IMG/VR virus record: IMGVR_UViG_3300010399_000060
Span: 1-37,350 of that record
Direction: 5' to 3' (one strand)
Length of the DNA stretch: 37,350 nucleotides
Source: a virus
The notes under the pieces were generated by a model. It saw nothing but the letters and a program-made list of their open reading frames with translations. It made no database searches and was not told the origin of the DNA. Below are positions 21,697 to 31,069 of the stretch, piece after piece; the stretch's first letter is position 1; each line of letters starts with the position of its first letter. The translations under genes were made by a program, and so were the position numbers.

Positions 21697-22193
21697 TCAA
21701 GGGCCTCAATCTCCCCGACTCCCCGCGTACGGCCGTGTTCATTCTCCTCGCCGAGGTGATCCGCAACGACCCGCTCATCCGGAGCGTGTGCAAGGAAACC
21801 TCGCTCCGGTTCCTCGATGGAGATCCGCGCGAGAAGAACGAGCTCGGACTCGACCAGGCCCCCGCGATGCGATTCACGGTCAGCACGGGCCCCGATGAAT
21901 GGTGGCAGCCCGAGAGCTTCAAGGGGCCGCTCGTCATCAACGTCGAGATGCTGGTGAAGGGCTTCAATCAGCTCGACGTGCAAAATCTGTGGTGGGCACT
22001 GGTGCGGGCAATCTACCCGAAAGACCAGGCCACCAAGCTCGCGATCCAGAAGCGTCTCGTGTCCGCCGGCGCAGAGACGGGGCAGTGTCGATTCACGCAG
22101 CCGGCATACGACCCGCAACAACTCCCCGCGTCGGGCGGCTTCCACGCCATGGGCCAGATCACACTGATGATCCGGCTGCCGCTCAATACGTAA
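21693..22193 (+). CDS. Tail-terminator/minor-tail-like protein
   Basis: 166 residues. Overlaps the previous gene as ATGA. N-terminal helix LPDSPRTAVFILLAEVIRND, then beta strands (PLVINVEMLVKGFNQLDVQN) and a closing strand GQITLMIRLPLN. Size, mixed alpha/beta order and position just before the tail-tube gene fit the tail terminator that caps the tube. No family signature is certain. Confidence 0.6.
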   Translation: MIKGLNLPDSPRTAVFILLAEVIRNDPLIRSVCKETSLRFLDGDPREKNELGLDQAPAMRFTVSTGPDEWWQPESFKGPLVINVEMLVKGFNQLDVQNLWWALVRAIYPKDQATKLAIQKRLVSAGAETGQCRFTQPAYDPQQLPASGGFHAMGQITLMIRLPLNT

Positions 22194-22203
22194 CCACACT
22201 CCC

Positions 22204-23196
22204 ATGTCCAACGCTTCAGGCGTTCGCGAGTTCCTCCAGATCACGGAAGAGAACGCTTACAAGACTTTCAACGGAGCCGTCTCCCGCGGTACCAATCAGA
22301 TCGCCATTGCCCTGCAAGAGGGCAACGCGTTCACGATGAGGCCGCGGCCGGTCAAGATCAACATCCCCTATGGCGGCGGACTCGCGGTCCGCAAGGCCAC
22401 GGTCTCGGATAAAACCGAGCTCAAGGGCAAGCTCCGTACGCTGCTCACCTACAGCCAGGCGAGCCTGCTCCTGGGCGCTGGCTTGACCCGTATCAACGGC
22501 GCCCAGACGGCCCCCTGGACGACGACGGAGCCGATCGGCGACCTGGCCAGCTTCACCATCGATCACGGCATCTATCGCGACGACACTGGCGATTACAAGC
22601 GCACGCGGTACCTGGGCTGCAAGATCACGGGGGGATCGATCGAGGTGTCCGAGGATTCCGAGACCACCGTGCTCGATCTCGATATCGTCGGCAGCACGCC
22701 CCAGGGCAACACATTCGATTCGAGCTCGGACCCCGGCAGTTCGCCATTCCCGATCCCGGCCGACTCGGACTATGCGACCGATTACGTGCTGTTCAGCCAT
22801 TCCGGCGGCAACCTCACGCTCAACAACGCCGCGTTCGCGGAGTACACGCGGCTGAAAGTGTCGTGGGAGAACGTGATCGACGCGAAGTACTTCGCGAACC
22901 GCTTCGTGCAAAAGGTGCGCTGCTACGGCCGCAAGCTGATGCTCGACAGCGATATCGTGCTGAGGGCCTCGCCCAACTTCCGCAGCTCGTATTACGAGCT
23001 CACGACAGCCCTGGACGAGACGAACCTGGTCTTCAACAACGGCACGCACAACATCACGCTCGACTTCTATACAAATGCGTTGATTGATTCGTTGGAAGAC
23101 GACACTTCGCTCGAAAAGCTCTATGGCCGCAAGCTCCAACTGATCAGCGGCTACGACACCGGAAACACGGCCGACTTCGCGTTCAGCTACTCGTGA
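22204..23196 (+). CDS. Major tail tube protein
   Basis: 330 residues. Beta-rich with the pattern of siphovirus tube proteins: NIPYGGGLAVRKATVSDKTE, GSIEVSEDSETTVLDLDIVG, TRLKVSWENVIDAKYFANRF and a final QLISGYDTGNTADFAFSYS. It stands between the putative tail terminator and the genes leading to the tape measure, which is the standard place. Longer than the common 150-250 residues, suggesting an added domain. No ribosome site is obvious before ATG 22204. Confidence 0.75.
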   Translation: MSNASGVREFLQITEENAYKTFNGAVSRGTNQIAIALQEGNAFTMRPRPVKINIPYGGGLAVRKATVSDKTELKGKLRTLLTYSQASLLLGAGLTRINGAQTAPWTTTEPIGDLASFTIDHGIYRDDTGDYKRTRYLGCKITGGSIEVSEDSETTVLDLDIVGSTPQGNTFDSSSDPGSSPFPIPADSDYATDYVLFSHSGGNLTLNNAAFAEYTRLKVSWENVIDAKYFANRFVQKVRCYGRKLMLDSDIVLRASPNFRSSYYELTTALDETNLVFNNGTHNITLDFYTNALIDSLEDDTSLEKLYGRKLQLISGYDTGNTADFAFSYS

Positions 23197-23205
23197 GGTT
23201 GAACC

Positions 23206-24606
23206 GTGGTCAGTGTCTACCAGTGGCGCGTCGATGGTATCGAGCCCGCCGAGGTGCGCTCCGCACCTCTGGCGGCTCGTCGCGCGTACTGGCAGACGGT
23301 TGTGGCGCTCGTCATGGAGGTCAAGGATCGCGAGCTCGCCGCGGGCCTTGATCGCCGCGGCCGGCCCATGCGTCAGATCAGCGTGAAGACGGCACTCGCC
23401 CGGCACCTCGATGTCAACCCTGTCACCGGCCAGCATCCCTATTCACCGATGGGGCGCGCTGAGACGACCGCTCCTCCATTGCAATCGACCGGCGCCCGGT
23501 CGCGTACACGGACGCTCTTGCGTGGCAAGGTCGATGGTAACGGCGCGGTGTTTTGGTGGGACGTGGACTCGCACACCGGCCAGGACTGGGGCCGGATCCT
23601 GGCACGCCATGCGCACGGCTTTCACCAGCGGTTCCAGGGCGGCATCGCCTATGTCCCTCCCCGCGACGTGTTTGGGATCTCACATTGGGGCCTGGCCGAG
23701 GTCAAGAAACGCGCGGCTGAGTGGTGGACCAACCTCGGCGCAGGTCTCGCCCGGCACGCACCACCGCCGACGGCGCGGAAAACGGCCAGCACTGTAGTCG
23801 GATACCACATTGAGGAGTACAAGCCGCACCACCTCGACTACCGCGTCCGAGAGACGAAGGCTACCGATGTCGCGCATCCGGGGGACTTCACGACGGGATG
23901 GAGGAAGGTCACACGCACGGCGACGACACCGGCACCGATTCCGCTCGCGACTCCGCAGCCGAAGCCTGCGCCCAAACCCAAACCCAAGCCAAAGCCCGCG
24001 CCGAAGACAAAGAAGCCAAAGACACCGCCTCCAATCCCGGCCCCGGTCGCACCGTCCGCGTCGAAGCTTCCGACGCAATTCACGGTCGCACCGAAAACGA
24101 AAGCGGAAGCGATCCAGCGGGCCGTCGAGTTCGCGGCAACGCACAAGGTGAAGATCGTGAGCGACGGTCATGCCGAGCTGGCCAAGGGCTATTCGCCGGC
24201 TCAGCTCGCACGCATACCGGCGGTCTATCGCGGGGGCGAGGAGACGATTTACCTCAACGAACGATCCGCATACTGGAACGATCCGGCGGCGCTCGTCGCG
24301 CGTAACCGGCAAGGGCCAAAGCCGTGGTGGTCAAGCGACAATCCGCATTCCGTGATCATCCACGAAGTCGGACACGCCTTGCATCACCGCGCGCTTGGGA
24401 CCGCCTATGCGACCGATCCAGCGCTGCGTCGTCCCAGCGCACTGACGCGGACGGAAAAGCAGCTCATCATCGCGGAAGTCGGTGAATACGCCTCGACCAA
24501 GCCCGTCGAACTGGTGGCGGAAGTGTATAATGCCATGATGGCAGGACGTCAGTTCTCGAAGGCGATTATGGATCTCTACGCGAAATTCGGAGGGCCGCTC
24601 CCATGA
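23206..24606 (+). CDS. Tail-region protein fused to a zincin metallopeptidase domain
   Basis: 466 residues from GTG 23206. Residues about 1-240: a virion-assembly-like domain with AAGLDRRGRPM at 45-55, a motif shared with the protein at 24791-25345. Residues about 249-283: a Pro/Lys linker (KPAPKPKPKPKPAPK). Residues about 290-466: a compact zincin domain with HEVGHALHH (386-394) and a distal VELVAEVYNAM (Glu 435/439 as possible third ligand), ending FGGPLP. This C-terminal build resembles metallopeptidase domains attached to phage minor capsid (MuF-type) polyvalent proteins. It may be injected with DNA or act on the host on entry. Confidence 0.78.
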   Translation: MVSVYQWRVDGIEPAEVRSAPLAARRAYWQTVVALVMEVKDRELAAGLDRRGRPMRQISVKTALARHLDVNPVTGQHPYSPMGRAETTAPPLQSTGARSRTRTLLRGKVDGNGAVFWWDVDSHTGQDWGRILARHAHGFHQRFQGGIAYVPPRDVFGISHWGLAEVKKRAAEWWTNLGAGLARHAPPPTARKTASTVVGYHIEEYKPHHLDYRVRETKATDVAHPGDFTTGWRKVTRTATTPAPIPLATPQPKPAPKPKPKPKPAPKTKKPKTPPPIPAPVAPSASKLPTQFTVAPKTKAEAIQRAVEFAATHKVKIVSDGHAELAKGYSPAQLARIPAVYRGGEETIYLNERSAYWNDPAALVARNRQGPKPWWSSDNPHSVIIHEVGHALHHRALGTAYATDPALRRPSALTRTEKQLIIAEVGEYASTKPVELVAEVYNAMMAGRQFSKAIMDLYAKFGGPLP

Positions 24607-24824
24607 TCGTCGCTCAATGTGCTGACTGCAAACACCGCACTCCCGGCCAGGTCAACTCCCTGGAAGAGCTTGCGTGCGATGCCTTCCCGGACGGCATCCC
24701 GCAAGCGATCCTTGAGCTCGAACACGATCACACGCAACCCTACACCGGAGATCACGGTATCCGGTACGAGCCAAGGGACGGGATCGACGTTTGGGACAAT
24801 TCAGCTTCGCGCTCGGCAAGCTAA
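24603..24824 (+). CDS. Small Cys protein adjoining the zincin fusion
   Basis: 73 residues. Overlaps the zincin gene as ATGA. CADC at 6-9 and another Cys at about 25, then FPDGIPQAILELEHDHTQPY and GDHGIRYEP. I recall small phage proteins with a Cys pair followed by a GIP...DH..P..GD.GI pattern, often beside minor capsid or toxin-bearing genes, of unknown function. The coupled translation with the metallopeptidase gene suggests a partner, for example an inhibitor or chaperone (inference). Overlaps the next gene by 34 nt. Confidence 0.7.
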   Translation: MIVAQCADCKHRTPGQVNSLEELACDAFPDGIPQAILELEHDHTQPYTGDHGIRYEPRDGIDVWDNSASRSAS

Positions 24825-25345
24825 CGCGCGTTCGCGACCGCCTTGAGCGCCTCAAGAATCTCGACTTCTCACCCCTCATGTTGGAGTGGGAAGCGATCAT
24901 GGAAGAGGACAACCGAACCGGCATCCTCGCCGGCCTCGATAAGGACGGCCGGCCGATGCTGCCGGTCACGTATCGGCCGACGAAGAAACCCCTCTTGCCG
25001 AACAAGCGTCAGACCAACAACGGCAACACGAGCGTCATGGGGTTCGGCCCCTCGTCTGCCGGGCTCAATAACAACCTCACCTATCGCGAGTATCGCCGGC
25101 TCGCCGGGCCTCCACTCGCGCCGCGGGGGGCCAGCTCGCGAGTCGTCACCAACCATGTGACGCGCTCGGGCCGACGCTCGGGCCGATGGTTTGCCGAGGC
25201 TGGGTGGGCCGACATCGTCGACACGCGGGGCAAGCCGTTTCTGAAGTATCTCCTCGAAGACCGCGACATCGCGGGCGTGCGTCCGACCGGCCGGCAGCTC
25301 GCGTGGGACGCACTTCACACATTCATCTGGCAGGTTTGGGACTGA
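24791..25345 (+). CDS. Virion-assembly-like protein, paralogue of the zincin fusion N-terminus
   Basis: 184 residues from TTG 24791 (GQFSFALGKLTRVRDRLERL); TTG is the first usable start and the ribosome site is poor, so the start is uncertain. ILAGLDKDGRPMLPVTYRP at about 46-63 matches LAAGLDRRGRPM of the 23206 gene at the same distance from the N-terminus, and both are flanked by basic, Gly-rich sequence (VVTNHVTRSGRRSGRWFAEA). This indicates a domain family used twice. Position suggests a tail-completion or virion-morphogenesis protein. Confidence 0.65.
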   Translation: MGQFSFALGKLTRVRDRLERLKNLDFSPLMLEWEAIMEEDNRTGILAGLDKDGRPMLPVTYRPTKKPLLPNKRQTNNGNTSVMGFGPSSAGLNNNLTYREYRRLAGPPLAPRGASSRVVTNHVTRSGRRSGRWFAEAGWADIVDTRGKPFLKYLLEDRDIAGVRPTGRQLAWDALHTFIWQVWD

Positions 25346-25349
25346 AGCT

Positions 25350-27437
25350 ATGGCCGACGAAGACGTTTATTCCCTTGTGCTCGACGTGAACGCGGCTCCG
25401 GTCGAGGCGGCAACCGCCAAGGTCGAACAGGCCGAGGCCGGAATCTACAAGTTCGCCAAGTCGGTTCAAACCTCGACCGACCAGGTCGGCGAATCCTTCA
25501 AGGATGCCGCGCGCGACGTCTATAAATTCGGCGACTCCGAGCAATTCCTCGATACGGTGCTCAGCGAGATCGAGACCTCGGCCAAGAGCACGACGGGCGC
25601 GATCAACAGCCTTGCGAGCGCTCAGCGTGGCGCGGCAAGCGCGACAACCGAAGCCTCAAAGGGCATGAAGAACGTCGGCCGGGCCGCTCTCGAAGCGTCG
25701 CGCGGCATCGAAGACTTGCAATATGGTTTTGGGGGCGTGGTCAACAATATCCCAAGTCTCGTCATGGCGTTCGGCGGCGGCGCGGGACTCACCGCTGTGA
25801 TCTCACTCGCGGCGATCGGCGTAAACCAGCTCATCAACCATTGGGATGACCTTGCATCGCTCTGGGAGACACGGAACCCCGTACCCGAAGCGGCCGACAA
25901 GCTTGAGAATCTCAAGGACGCGATCGACTCCAATAACAAACAGCTCGACACGCTCAAAAAGAAGACATCCCTCTCCAACGCCGAGCTTGCGACGTTCAAC
26001 GGGCTGGTCGCGGAGAATATCAAGCTCGAAAAAGAGCAGGACGAGGAACGCGCCAAACGCCAGCGGATCAAGCAAGCGCTTGACCAGCAGGGGCAGGAAG
26101 AAGGCGACCGCGGCAAGGATTTCCGGGAAGCCCTTGACGGAAGGGGCAAGGAGGTCCTGAACGCAATCGAGCAGGAATTTCGCCGGCAGGCCGAATCCTC
26201 GATCAAACGTGAACGCAGAGCGACCGATGAGCGAGTCAACAAACACGCGCTCTCCGGCGCTTCGACCGACGAACAGGCGGAGTTCGCCGAAGAGCAGGAG
26301 AGGAACTTCGCCGCATTCGTAAAGCAGGCGCGCGGCGATTGGAAGTCCGTCGCCGATGATCTGTTCGACCGCGCGCTACGGGGCGAGGAGACCGCCGCGA
26401 GACAGGTTCAACGAATGACCGAAGGTACGAATTCCCACGAATTCGCTCAGTTCGGCCAGCGCTTCGCGAAGCAAGTCGACGAACGCCGCAAGCGGCTTGC
26501 GGACGCAGCGGACAAGAAGCTTACCGATGAGCTCAACCGACAGGGCAAAGAGACCGAACAGGAAGCACTCGCCGCGCTGGCGCGACAGCATGGCCTCGAA
26601 CGCACGCCCAAGACGGTTGAGGAATTCAACCGCGCCATGGAGGCAAAAGAGAAGAAGGCGGAAAAGGACTCGGAGAATGCGGCGAAGGACGAAAAGCACC
26701 GACAGGCTCAGCAGGAAAAACTAGAGCTCGAAGCACAGCGCCGAAAGATTGGCCGTGAGAATAACGCGGAGAATGCGGCGATCCAATCCAGCGGCGTCGA
26801 CAAGATGGCCGAGGCGATGCTCGGACAGATCGGCGCGCAGGGTGGAATCCAGGACAACCAGGGCCGCGTTCGGCGCATGAATGAGGATCAGCAATTTGAT
26901 TTCGTCCAGCGTCAGGTCGATCGCTGGCTGCATCGCCAAACCGGCGAAGATCAGTTCGGCCGAGCCGTGCACGCCAACGCCGGAATGGGGCCGGAGCAGA
27001 CGATGGACCTGGCCATGCGCATCACGGCGCTGGCGAGGCTTCAGCTCGAACAGGACATGATCGGACAGAGCGGCCAGGGACTCACTCAGCAGCAAGCGGC
27101 GGCGAATGCGGTCAATCGCCCGGCCGCTCGGAAGCCGGCCCCAAAGAAAGCTGCCAATCACGGATTCCGCTCGGTGGCACCGGAAGCGCCTGAGATGACC
27201 GCGGCCAATCCTGCGGCCTCTGTCCCGGCCCGGCGCGAGCCCGAAGATCCCGCGCTCAACGTCGCCCGTCAGAACCTGGGCGGCCAGCAGCAGCTCGCCC
27301 AGCTCGCGACCCAGCACGACGCCGAGCTGGCCCGGCTCACACGACAGCAAGCAGTGCAGGCCCGGCAGATCCAATCCCTGAGATCCAGCAGCGCGCAACG
27401 CCAGCGGACCAACCTCAATAGCGGACCTATCCAGTGA
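25350..27437 (+). CDS. Tape measure protein
   Basis: 695 residues. N-terminal VYSLVLDVNAAPVEAATAKV is the usual opening of tail tape measures. Central Gly/Ala-rich hydrophobic stretch at about 126-165 (GFGGVVNNIPSLVMAFGGGA) suits membrane insertion at DNA injection. The rest is long charged helices with EKEQDEERAKRQRIKQALDQ and ENAAKDEKHRQAQQEKLELE. From the length of about 700 residues, a rough tail length near 100 nm would follow from the usual 1.5 A per residue rule. Stop overlaps the next GTG (GTGA). Confidence 0.88.
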   Translation: MADEDVYSLVLDVNAAPVEAATAKVEQAEAGIYKFAKSVQTSTDQVGESFKDAARDVYKFGDSEQFLDTVLSEIETSAKSTTGAINSLASAQRGAASATTEASKGMKNVGRAALEASRGIEDLQYGFGGVVNNIPSLVMAFGGGAGLTAVISLAAIGVNQLINHWDDLASLWETRNPVPEAADKLENLKDAIDSNNKQLDTLKKKTSLSNAELATFNGLVAENIKLEKEQDEERAKRQRIKQALDQQGQEEGDRGKDFREALDGRGKEVLNAIEQEFRRQAESSIKRERRATDERVNKHALSGASTDEQAEFAEEQERNFAAFVKQARGDWKSVADDLFDRALRGEETAARQVQRMTEGTNSHEFAQFGQRFAKQVDERRKRLADAADKKLTDELNRQGKETEQEALAALARQHGLERTPKTVEEFNRAMEAKEKKAEKDSENAAKDEKHRQAQQEKLELEAQRRKIGRENNAENAAIQSSGVDKMAEAMLGQIGAQGGIQDNQGRVRRMNEDQQFDFVQRQVDRWLHRQTGEDQFGRAVHANAGMGPEQTMDLAMRITALARLQLEQDMIGQSGQGLTQQQAAANAVNRPAARKPAPKKAANHGFRSVAPEAPEMTAANPAASVPARREPEDPALNVARQNLGGQQQLAQLATQHDAELARLTRQQAVQARQIQSLRSSSAQRQRTNLNSGPIQ

Positions 27438-30223
27438 GCCAGGGCACCTACAACCTCTACATCGACGGCACGCTCATCGATCGCGCCGCGACCAATTGCG
27501 AGCTGCTGAGCGCGACCCTCTACAGCCGCGGCGGAATCCCCTCGCTCAGCTTTCGGCGCAAGGGCTACGTGCTCGTCTCTCAGCCCGACCCCTGGGACGC
27601 TCAGCCCGTCCGGCTCACGCGCGTCGACCCGGATACCCTGGTCGAGACCACGATCTTCTCAGGCGACACCTGCACCGGCCGGCTCCAGTACTCGCCCGCG
27701 TCGAGCTGGGTCCGCACCTGGCAATGCCTGGGCCTGCGCAACCGGGCCGACTGGATCCCCGTCACCGACTCCAACACTCAGACCGACATTTCGCTCTGGA
27801 ATCTTCCCGGCGACGATCCCCTGGTGATCCCCTCGAGGGAAGGCCGGACCGTGGGGCAGATCGTCGCCGACGTGCTCGAACAACCGGCGAACAAGGCCGC
27901 ACTGATCAGCTACGGCATCGGTAACTACACGAGCCCCAGCGGTTCCGGAGCCGAGGCCACGGTCACGATCAGCGGCGGCGCGATCACCGCAGTCACGATC
28001 GACAACGGCGGCTCAGGCTACGCCGCGGCCCCGACGATCTTCGTCGCCGGCGGCGGTGGCAGTGGGGCCGTGCTCACGCCCACGATCAGCGGCGGCGCGA
28101 TCACGGCGATTGCGATCACCAACGGCGGCTCAGGCTACATCACGACACCGACGATCGTATTCTCGACGCTCCCGGCCGTGACGATCGCGGACCTCGATAC
28201 TCTGTTCTTGATCCCACCCTATCGCATCACCATCGCGGGGGAACGACTCCTACAGGCGATCGACTCGACGGTCAGCAATGCGCATCCGAATCACGTGATG
28301 CACATCGACCCAGCGGGCAACATCCGGTTCCTCGATCAGCGCACGTTCGCCGCGACGACGCTGCAAATGGACGGCACAGACCCGCGTGTCGGCCAGTGCG
28401 AGCTGTCGATCGACTGGAATGATTGCTATTCCCAGGTCGAGATTCGCGGTACCACCATGACGCGCGGGGTCAACGTCGGCGTAGTGCCGGCCCCCGGCTC
28501 GAACCGCACCGACAACGGCCTGGCCGAGGACTTCGCGCACGATGGCCTCACCAACGCCCAGGCCATCGCGCTCTGGCTTCCGGCTGATTTCTCCGCACCG
28601 AATCAGCCGAGCGGCGGCGCAACCGCTATCGCGAACACGGCCGGCGGCAAGGTGGTCTCGCTGACGATCACCAACGGCGGCTATGGCTACTCGGCTCCCC
28701 CCGCCGTGCTCATCAGCGGCGGAAGCGGATCGGGAGCGACCGCAACCGCGACGGTGACGGGCGGAGCGGTCACCAACCTCAATGTCACGGGCCAGGGCAG
28801 CGGCTACACCTCGATTCCCAAGGTCACGATCGCCACGCCGGGCGGCTCAGGACAGACCGACGTTGGCACCTGCACCTGCACCGACACGACACACATCGTC
28901 GTGACGAGCTCCAACGGCGCAGTGAGCTGGGCAGCCGACTACTGGGATCAGACCGACAACGGCCGGCATGGGATGCTCATCCTCAGCTCGGACACCTTCA
29001 CCGACATCGACCAGTTTTTCCAGGCGCGCGTGATCGCCAACACATCGTTGAGTGCGGGCGGAACGTGCACGCTCACGCTCGATACGCCGCTCCCGAACCT
29101 CACCTACAACAGCTACCAGCTCTTCGGCCTCGGCGGTGGGGCGAGCGTGGTCTGGCGGCGGTACAAGGTCACCAACGCGACGTATGCGGCAACGCTTCAA
29201 AGCCAGTTCCCTTATCCGTTCGCGATGAAAAATTCGGACGGCACGAGCGCCACCCTCACCAGCACGCCCACCGCGAATATCTACTATCAGGGCCAGTCCG
29301 CACCGATGGGGTTTGCGGTCGATCCCGACGCGGGCACGATTACCTTGTACAAGCCCGCCGCGCTGGTCTTCGGCGGCGGTACCATCGCGACCCCGCCGGA
29401 CGACGTGCAAGCCTTCCTCGCCGTTGCTGTGGGCGTACTACAAGCCTTCGCGCCGAGCAGCTCGACGTATTCCGGAACGGCACATTCCACGTATGGGATC
29501 CAGCGGCGCAAGACGATCACGCTCCGCGATTGGTCCGACTACAGCAATCAGAGCAACATGAACCTCTATGCGTCCGAGTATCTGGACGCGATCAAGGATG
29601 TGTTTATCGAGGGCACGGTTCCCTACTACGGAGAATTGTCCTGGGCGCTCACGTTCGGCGCGAGTCTCAACCTCACCGGCAACGGCTACACAACCGGCTT
29701 TGAGACGATGGCCGTGCCGATCGTGCAGCTCGACATGGAGTTCCACGAAGACGCCGAGGGGGCCACGTCGTTCACGAGCACGCTGCACATCTCGAACCGC
29801 CGGTCTCCCTACTCGGCCGATCTCTTCCTGAGACCCAACATCCCCATTGGCGGCTCGATGATCGGCCAGGAAGACTTCGTCGGCAACGACGCGTTTAGCG
29901 CGATGGGCACCGGCTACGGGGCCACGATGGGCGCGCTCGAGGGTATCCAGGCGGCCGCCCAATCGGGCTCACTCCCAGGCGACCCGTCGACGATCCCGAC
30001 CAATCCGGGCGCCTACCTCCCGAGCCAGGCCGACTTCGAGAGCCTGGGAATCGACGTGACGGGCGGATACGGAGGCGGGCAGACTCCCGCCGCGGCGCCG
30101 AGGCAGACCGCGGCCCCGGATCCCGGCCTCAACCGACTGCTCGACGATCCCGCGATGCTCGCGACCGGAGACATTGCAGGCGAGCACATGAAGCAAATCC
30201 TCGCAGACATCGGGGGAGACTGA
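27434..30223 (+). CDS. Large tail hub/tail-tip protein with GGSGY repeats
   Basis: 929 residues from GTG 27434, coupled to the tape measure. The N-terminal 160 residues (YNLYIDGTLIDRAATNCELL, PQPVRLTRVD-like strand set, TIFSGDTCTGRLQYSP) have the pattern of tail hub (gp27-like) domains. Two blocks of beta repeats are inserted: about 170-243 and 400-474, each built of TISGGAITAVTIDNGGSGY-like units found in many phage tail proteins. A large beta region follows (about 500-840), with an Ala/Gln/Pro-rich tail. It is the largest gene and probably the host-contact baseplate component. Confidence 0.75.
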   Translation: MSQGTYNLYIDGTLIDRAATNCELLSATLYSRGGIPSLSFRRKGYVLVSQPDPWDAQPVRLTRVDPDTLVETTIFSGDTCTGRLQYSPASSWVRTWQCLGLRNRADWIPVTDSNTQTDISLWNLPGDDPLVIPSREGRTVGQIVADVLEQPANKAALISYGIGNYTSPSGSGAEATVTISGGAITAVTIDNGGSGYAAAPTIFVAGGGGSGAVLTPTISGGAITAIAITNGGSGYITTPTIVFSTLPAVTIADLDTLFLIPPYRITIAGERLLQAIDSTVSNAHPNHVMHIDPAGNIRFLDQRTFAATTLQMDGTDPRVGQCELSIDWNDCYSQVEIRGTTMTRGVNVGVVPAPGSNRTDNGLAEDFAHDGLTNAQAIALWLPADFSAPNQPSGGATAIANTAGGKVVSLTITNGGYGYSAPPAVLISGGSGSGATATATVTGGAVTNLNVTGQGSGYTSIPKVTIATPGGSGQTDVGTCTCTDTTHIVVTSSNGAVSWAADYWDQTDNGRHGMLILSSDTFTDIDQFFQARVIANTSLSAGGTCTLTLDTPLPNLTYNSYQLFGLGGGASVVWRRYKVTNATYAATLQSQFPYPFAMKNSDGTSATLTSTPTANIYYQGQSAPMGFAVDPDAGTITLYKPAALVFGGGTIATPPDDVQAFLAVAVGVLQAFAPSSSTYSGTAHSTYGIQRRKTITLRDWSDYSNQSNMNLYASEYLDAIKDVFIEGTVPYYGELSWALTFGASLNLTGNGYTTGFETMAVPIVQLDMEFHEDAEGATSFTSTLHISNRRSPYSADLFLRPNIPIGGSMIGQEDFVGNDAFSAMGTGYGATMGALEGIQAAAQSGSLPGDPSTIPTNPGAYLPSQADFESLGIDVTGGYGGGQTPAAAPRQTAAPDPGLNRLLDDPAMLATGDIAGEHMKQILADIGGD

Positions 30224-30226
30224 TCG

Positions 30227-30358
30227 ATGGACCCACTACAGCCGAGGCTGGAAGGTTGCGAACGACGCGCGGAGATGATCCTGCTCTACATCAAGCAGCT
30301 CCGCGACTACATCCGGTCGCTTGAGGAGCAGCTTCGCCGCGCCCAAGGGGGCACGTGA
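30227..30358 (+). CDS. 43-residue helical micro-gene in the tail run
   Basis: MDPLQPRLEGCERRAEMILL, then YIKQLRDYIRSLEEQLRRAQ: one charged amphipathic helix with heptads. A GGGGGAGA-like ribosome site lies before ATG 30227. Its TGA overlaps the next ATG (TGATG). Short coiled-coil peptides beside fibre genes can be trimerisation or assembly helpers; no family recognised. Confidence 0.6.
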   Translation: MDPLQPRLEGCERRAEMILLYIKQLRDYIRSLEEQLRRAQGGT

Positions 30359-30942
30359 TGCTCAGCGAGCGGAGAATCGCGGGAGTGGAACGCCGGCTCG
30401 AGCTCGCGCTTGAGCAGCTGCGCGATCTGCAAGTGTATGCCATCGGCGTGAGGCAGGGGGTGGGGCACGTCTGGGGCTATGGCGACGGGCCAGGCCCACC
30501 GGGACCGGGATCCGGGCTGAGTGATCTGTTCATCGCCTACACCTGGGCACAATCGCAGAAAGACCTGGACAGCAATACGAAGTTCCTGGGCGAGACGGTG
30601 GGCTATGGCTACAACGGCGCCCACCCCTATCTCAATTGGAGCGGCGATGACACCGGGACCGGCGGCACCGAATGGGTGCGGGTGCTCCTCAACAAATCCT
30701 GGCTCGACGGCCAGTGGAGCGACCATGTGCAGGTTACCGGCGGGGCGGACTGGTATACGCCTTCGCACGGATCCGGGCCGGCGGTGATGACGATCGCCAC
30801 CGAGGATGTCACCACCGGCGCCGTGCACGTGCTCTTCACACTCGATATCAATCCGGGCCAGGAAATCACGGGCTCCACGTCGACCGCCGCGACGATCGAC
30901 ATCACGTTCGTCGATGGCGTGATGGGCGTCACGCTGGAATGA
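30358..30942 (+). CDS. Fibre-like tail protein with collagen-like hinge
   Basis: 194 residues from ATG 30358 (TGATG overlap). An N-terminal helix with heptads (RRIAGVERRLELALEQLRDL) is followed by a Gly/Pro hinge (GYGDGPGPPGPGSG) with collagen-like triplets, then a beta domain (AYTWAQSQKDLDSNTKFLGE, NPGQEITGSTSTAATIDITF). Helix, hinge, beta head is the layout of trimeric tail fibres. It is the last gene of the rightward block and a candidate receptor-binding protein. Confidence 0.65.
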   Translation: MLSERRIAGVERRLELALEQLRDLQVYAIGVRQGVGHVWGYGDGPGPPGPGSGLSDLFIAYTWAQSQKDLDSNTKFLGETVGYGYNGAHPYLNWSGDDTGTGGTEWVRVLLNKSWLDGQWSDHVQVTGGADWYTPSHGSGPAVMTIATEDVTTGAVHVLFTLDINPGQEITGSTSTAATIDITFVDGVMGVTLE

Positions 30943-31069
30943 CCCTCATTCACGGCTTGATTAGCGGATACCCCGGCTTGACCCGCCGGATCAAATCTCG
31001 ATCGTCCATCACCTCAACCGGGGTCGCACCTTGCGGATCCCATCGCAATATCGTGCTCTGACTGCGAGC
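30943..31069. other. Short convergent gap
   Basis: Lies between the end of the rightward block and the leftward membrane-protein gene. I see no gene and no clear T-tailed hairpin; transcripts from both sides would meet here. Confidence 0.4.

Noticed and set aside
9667-30942. Reverse transcriptase or diversity-generating element behind the repeat genes
   Set aside because: No reverse transcriptase-like protein and no template/variable repeat pair was seen; the repeats are simple unit duplications.
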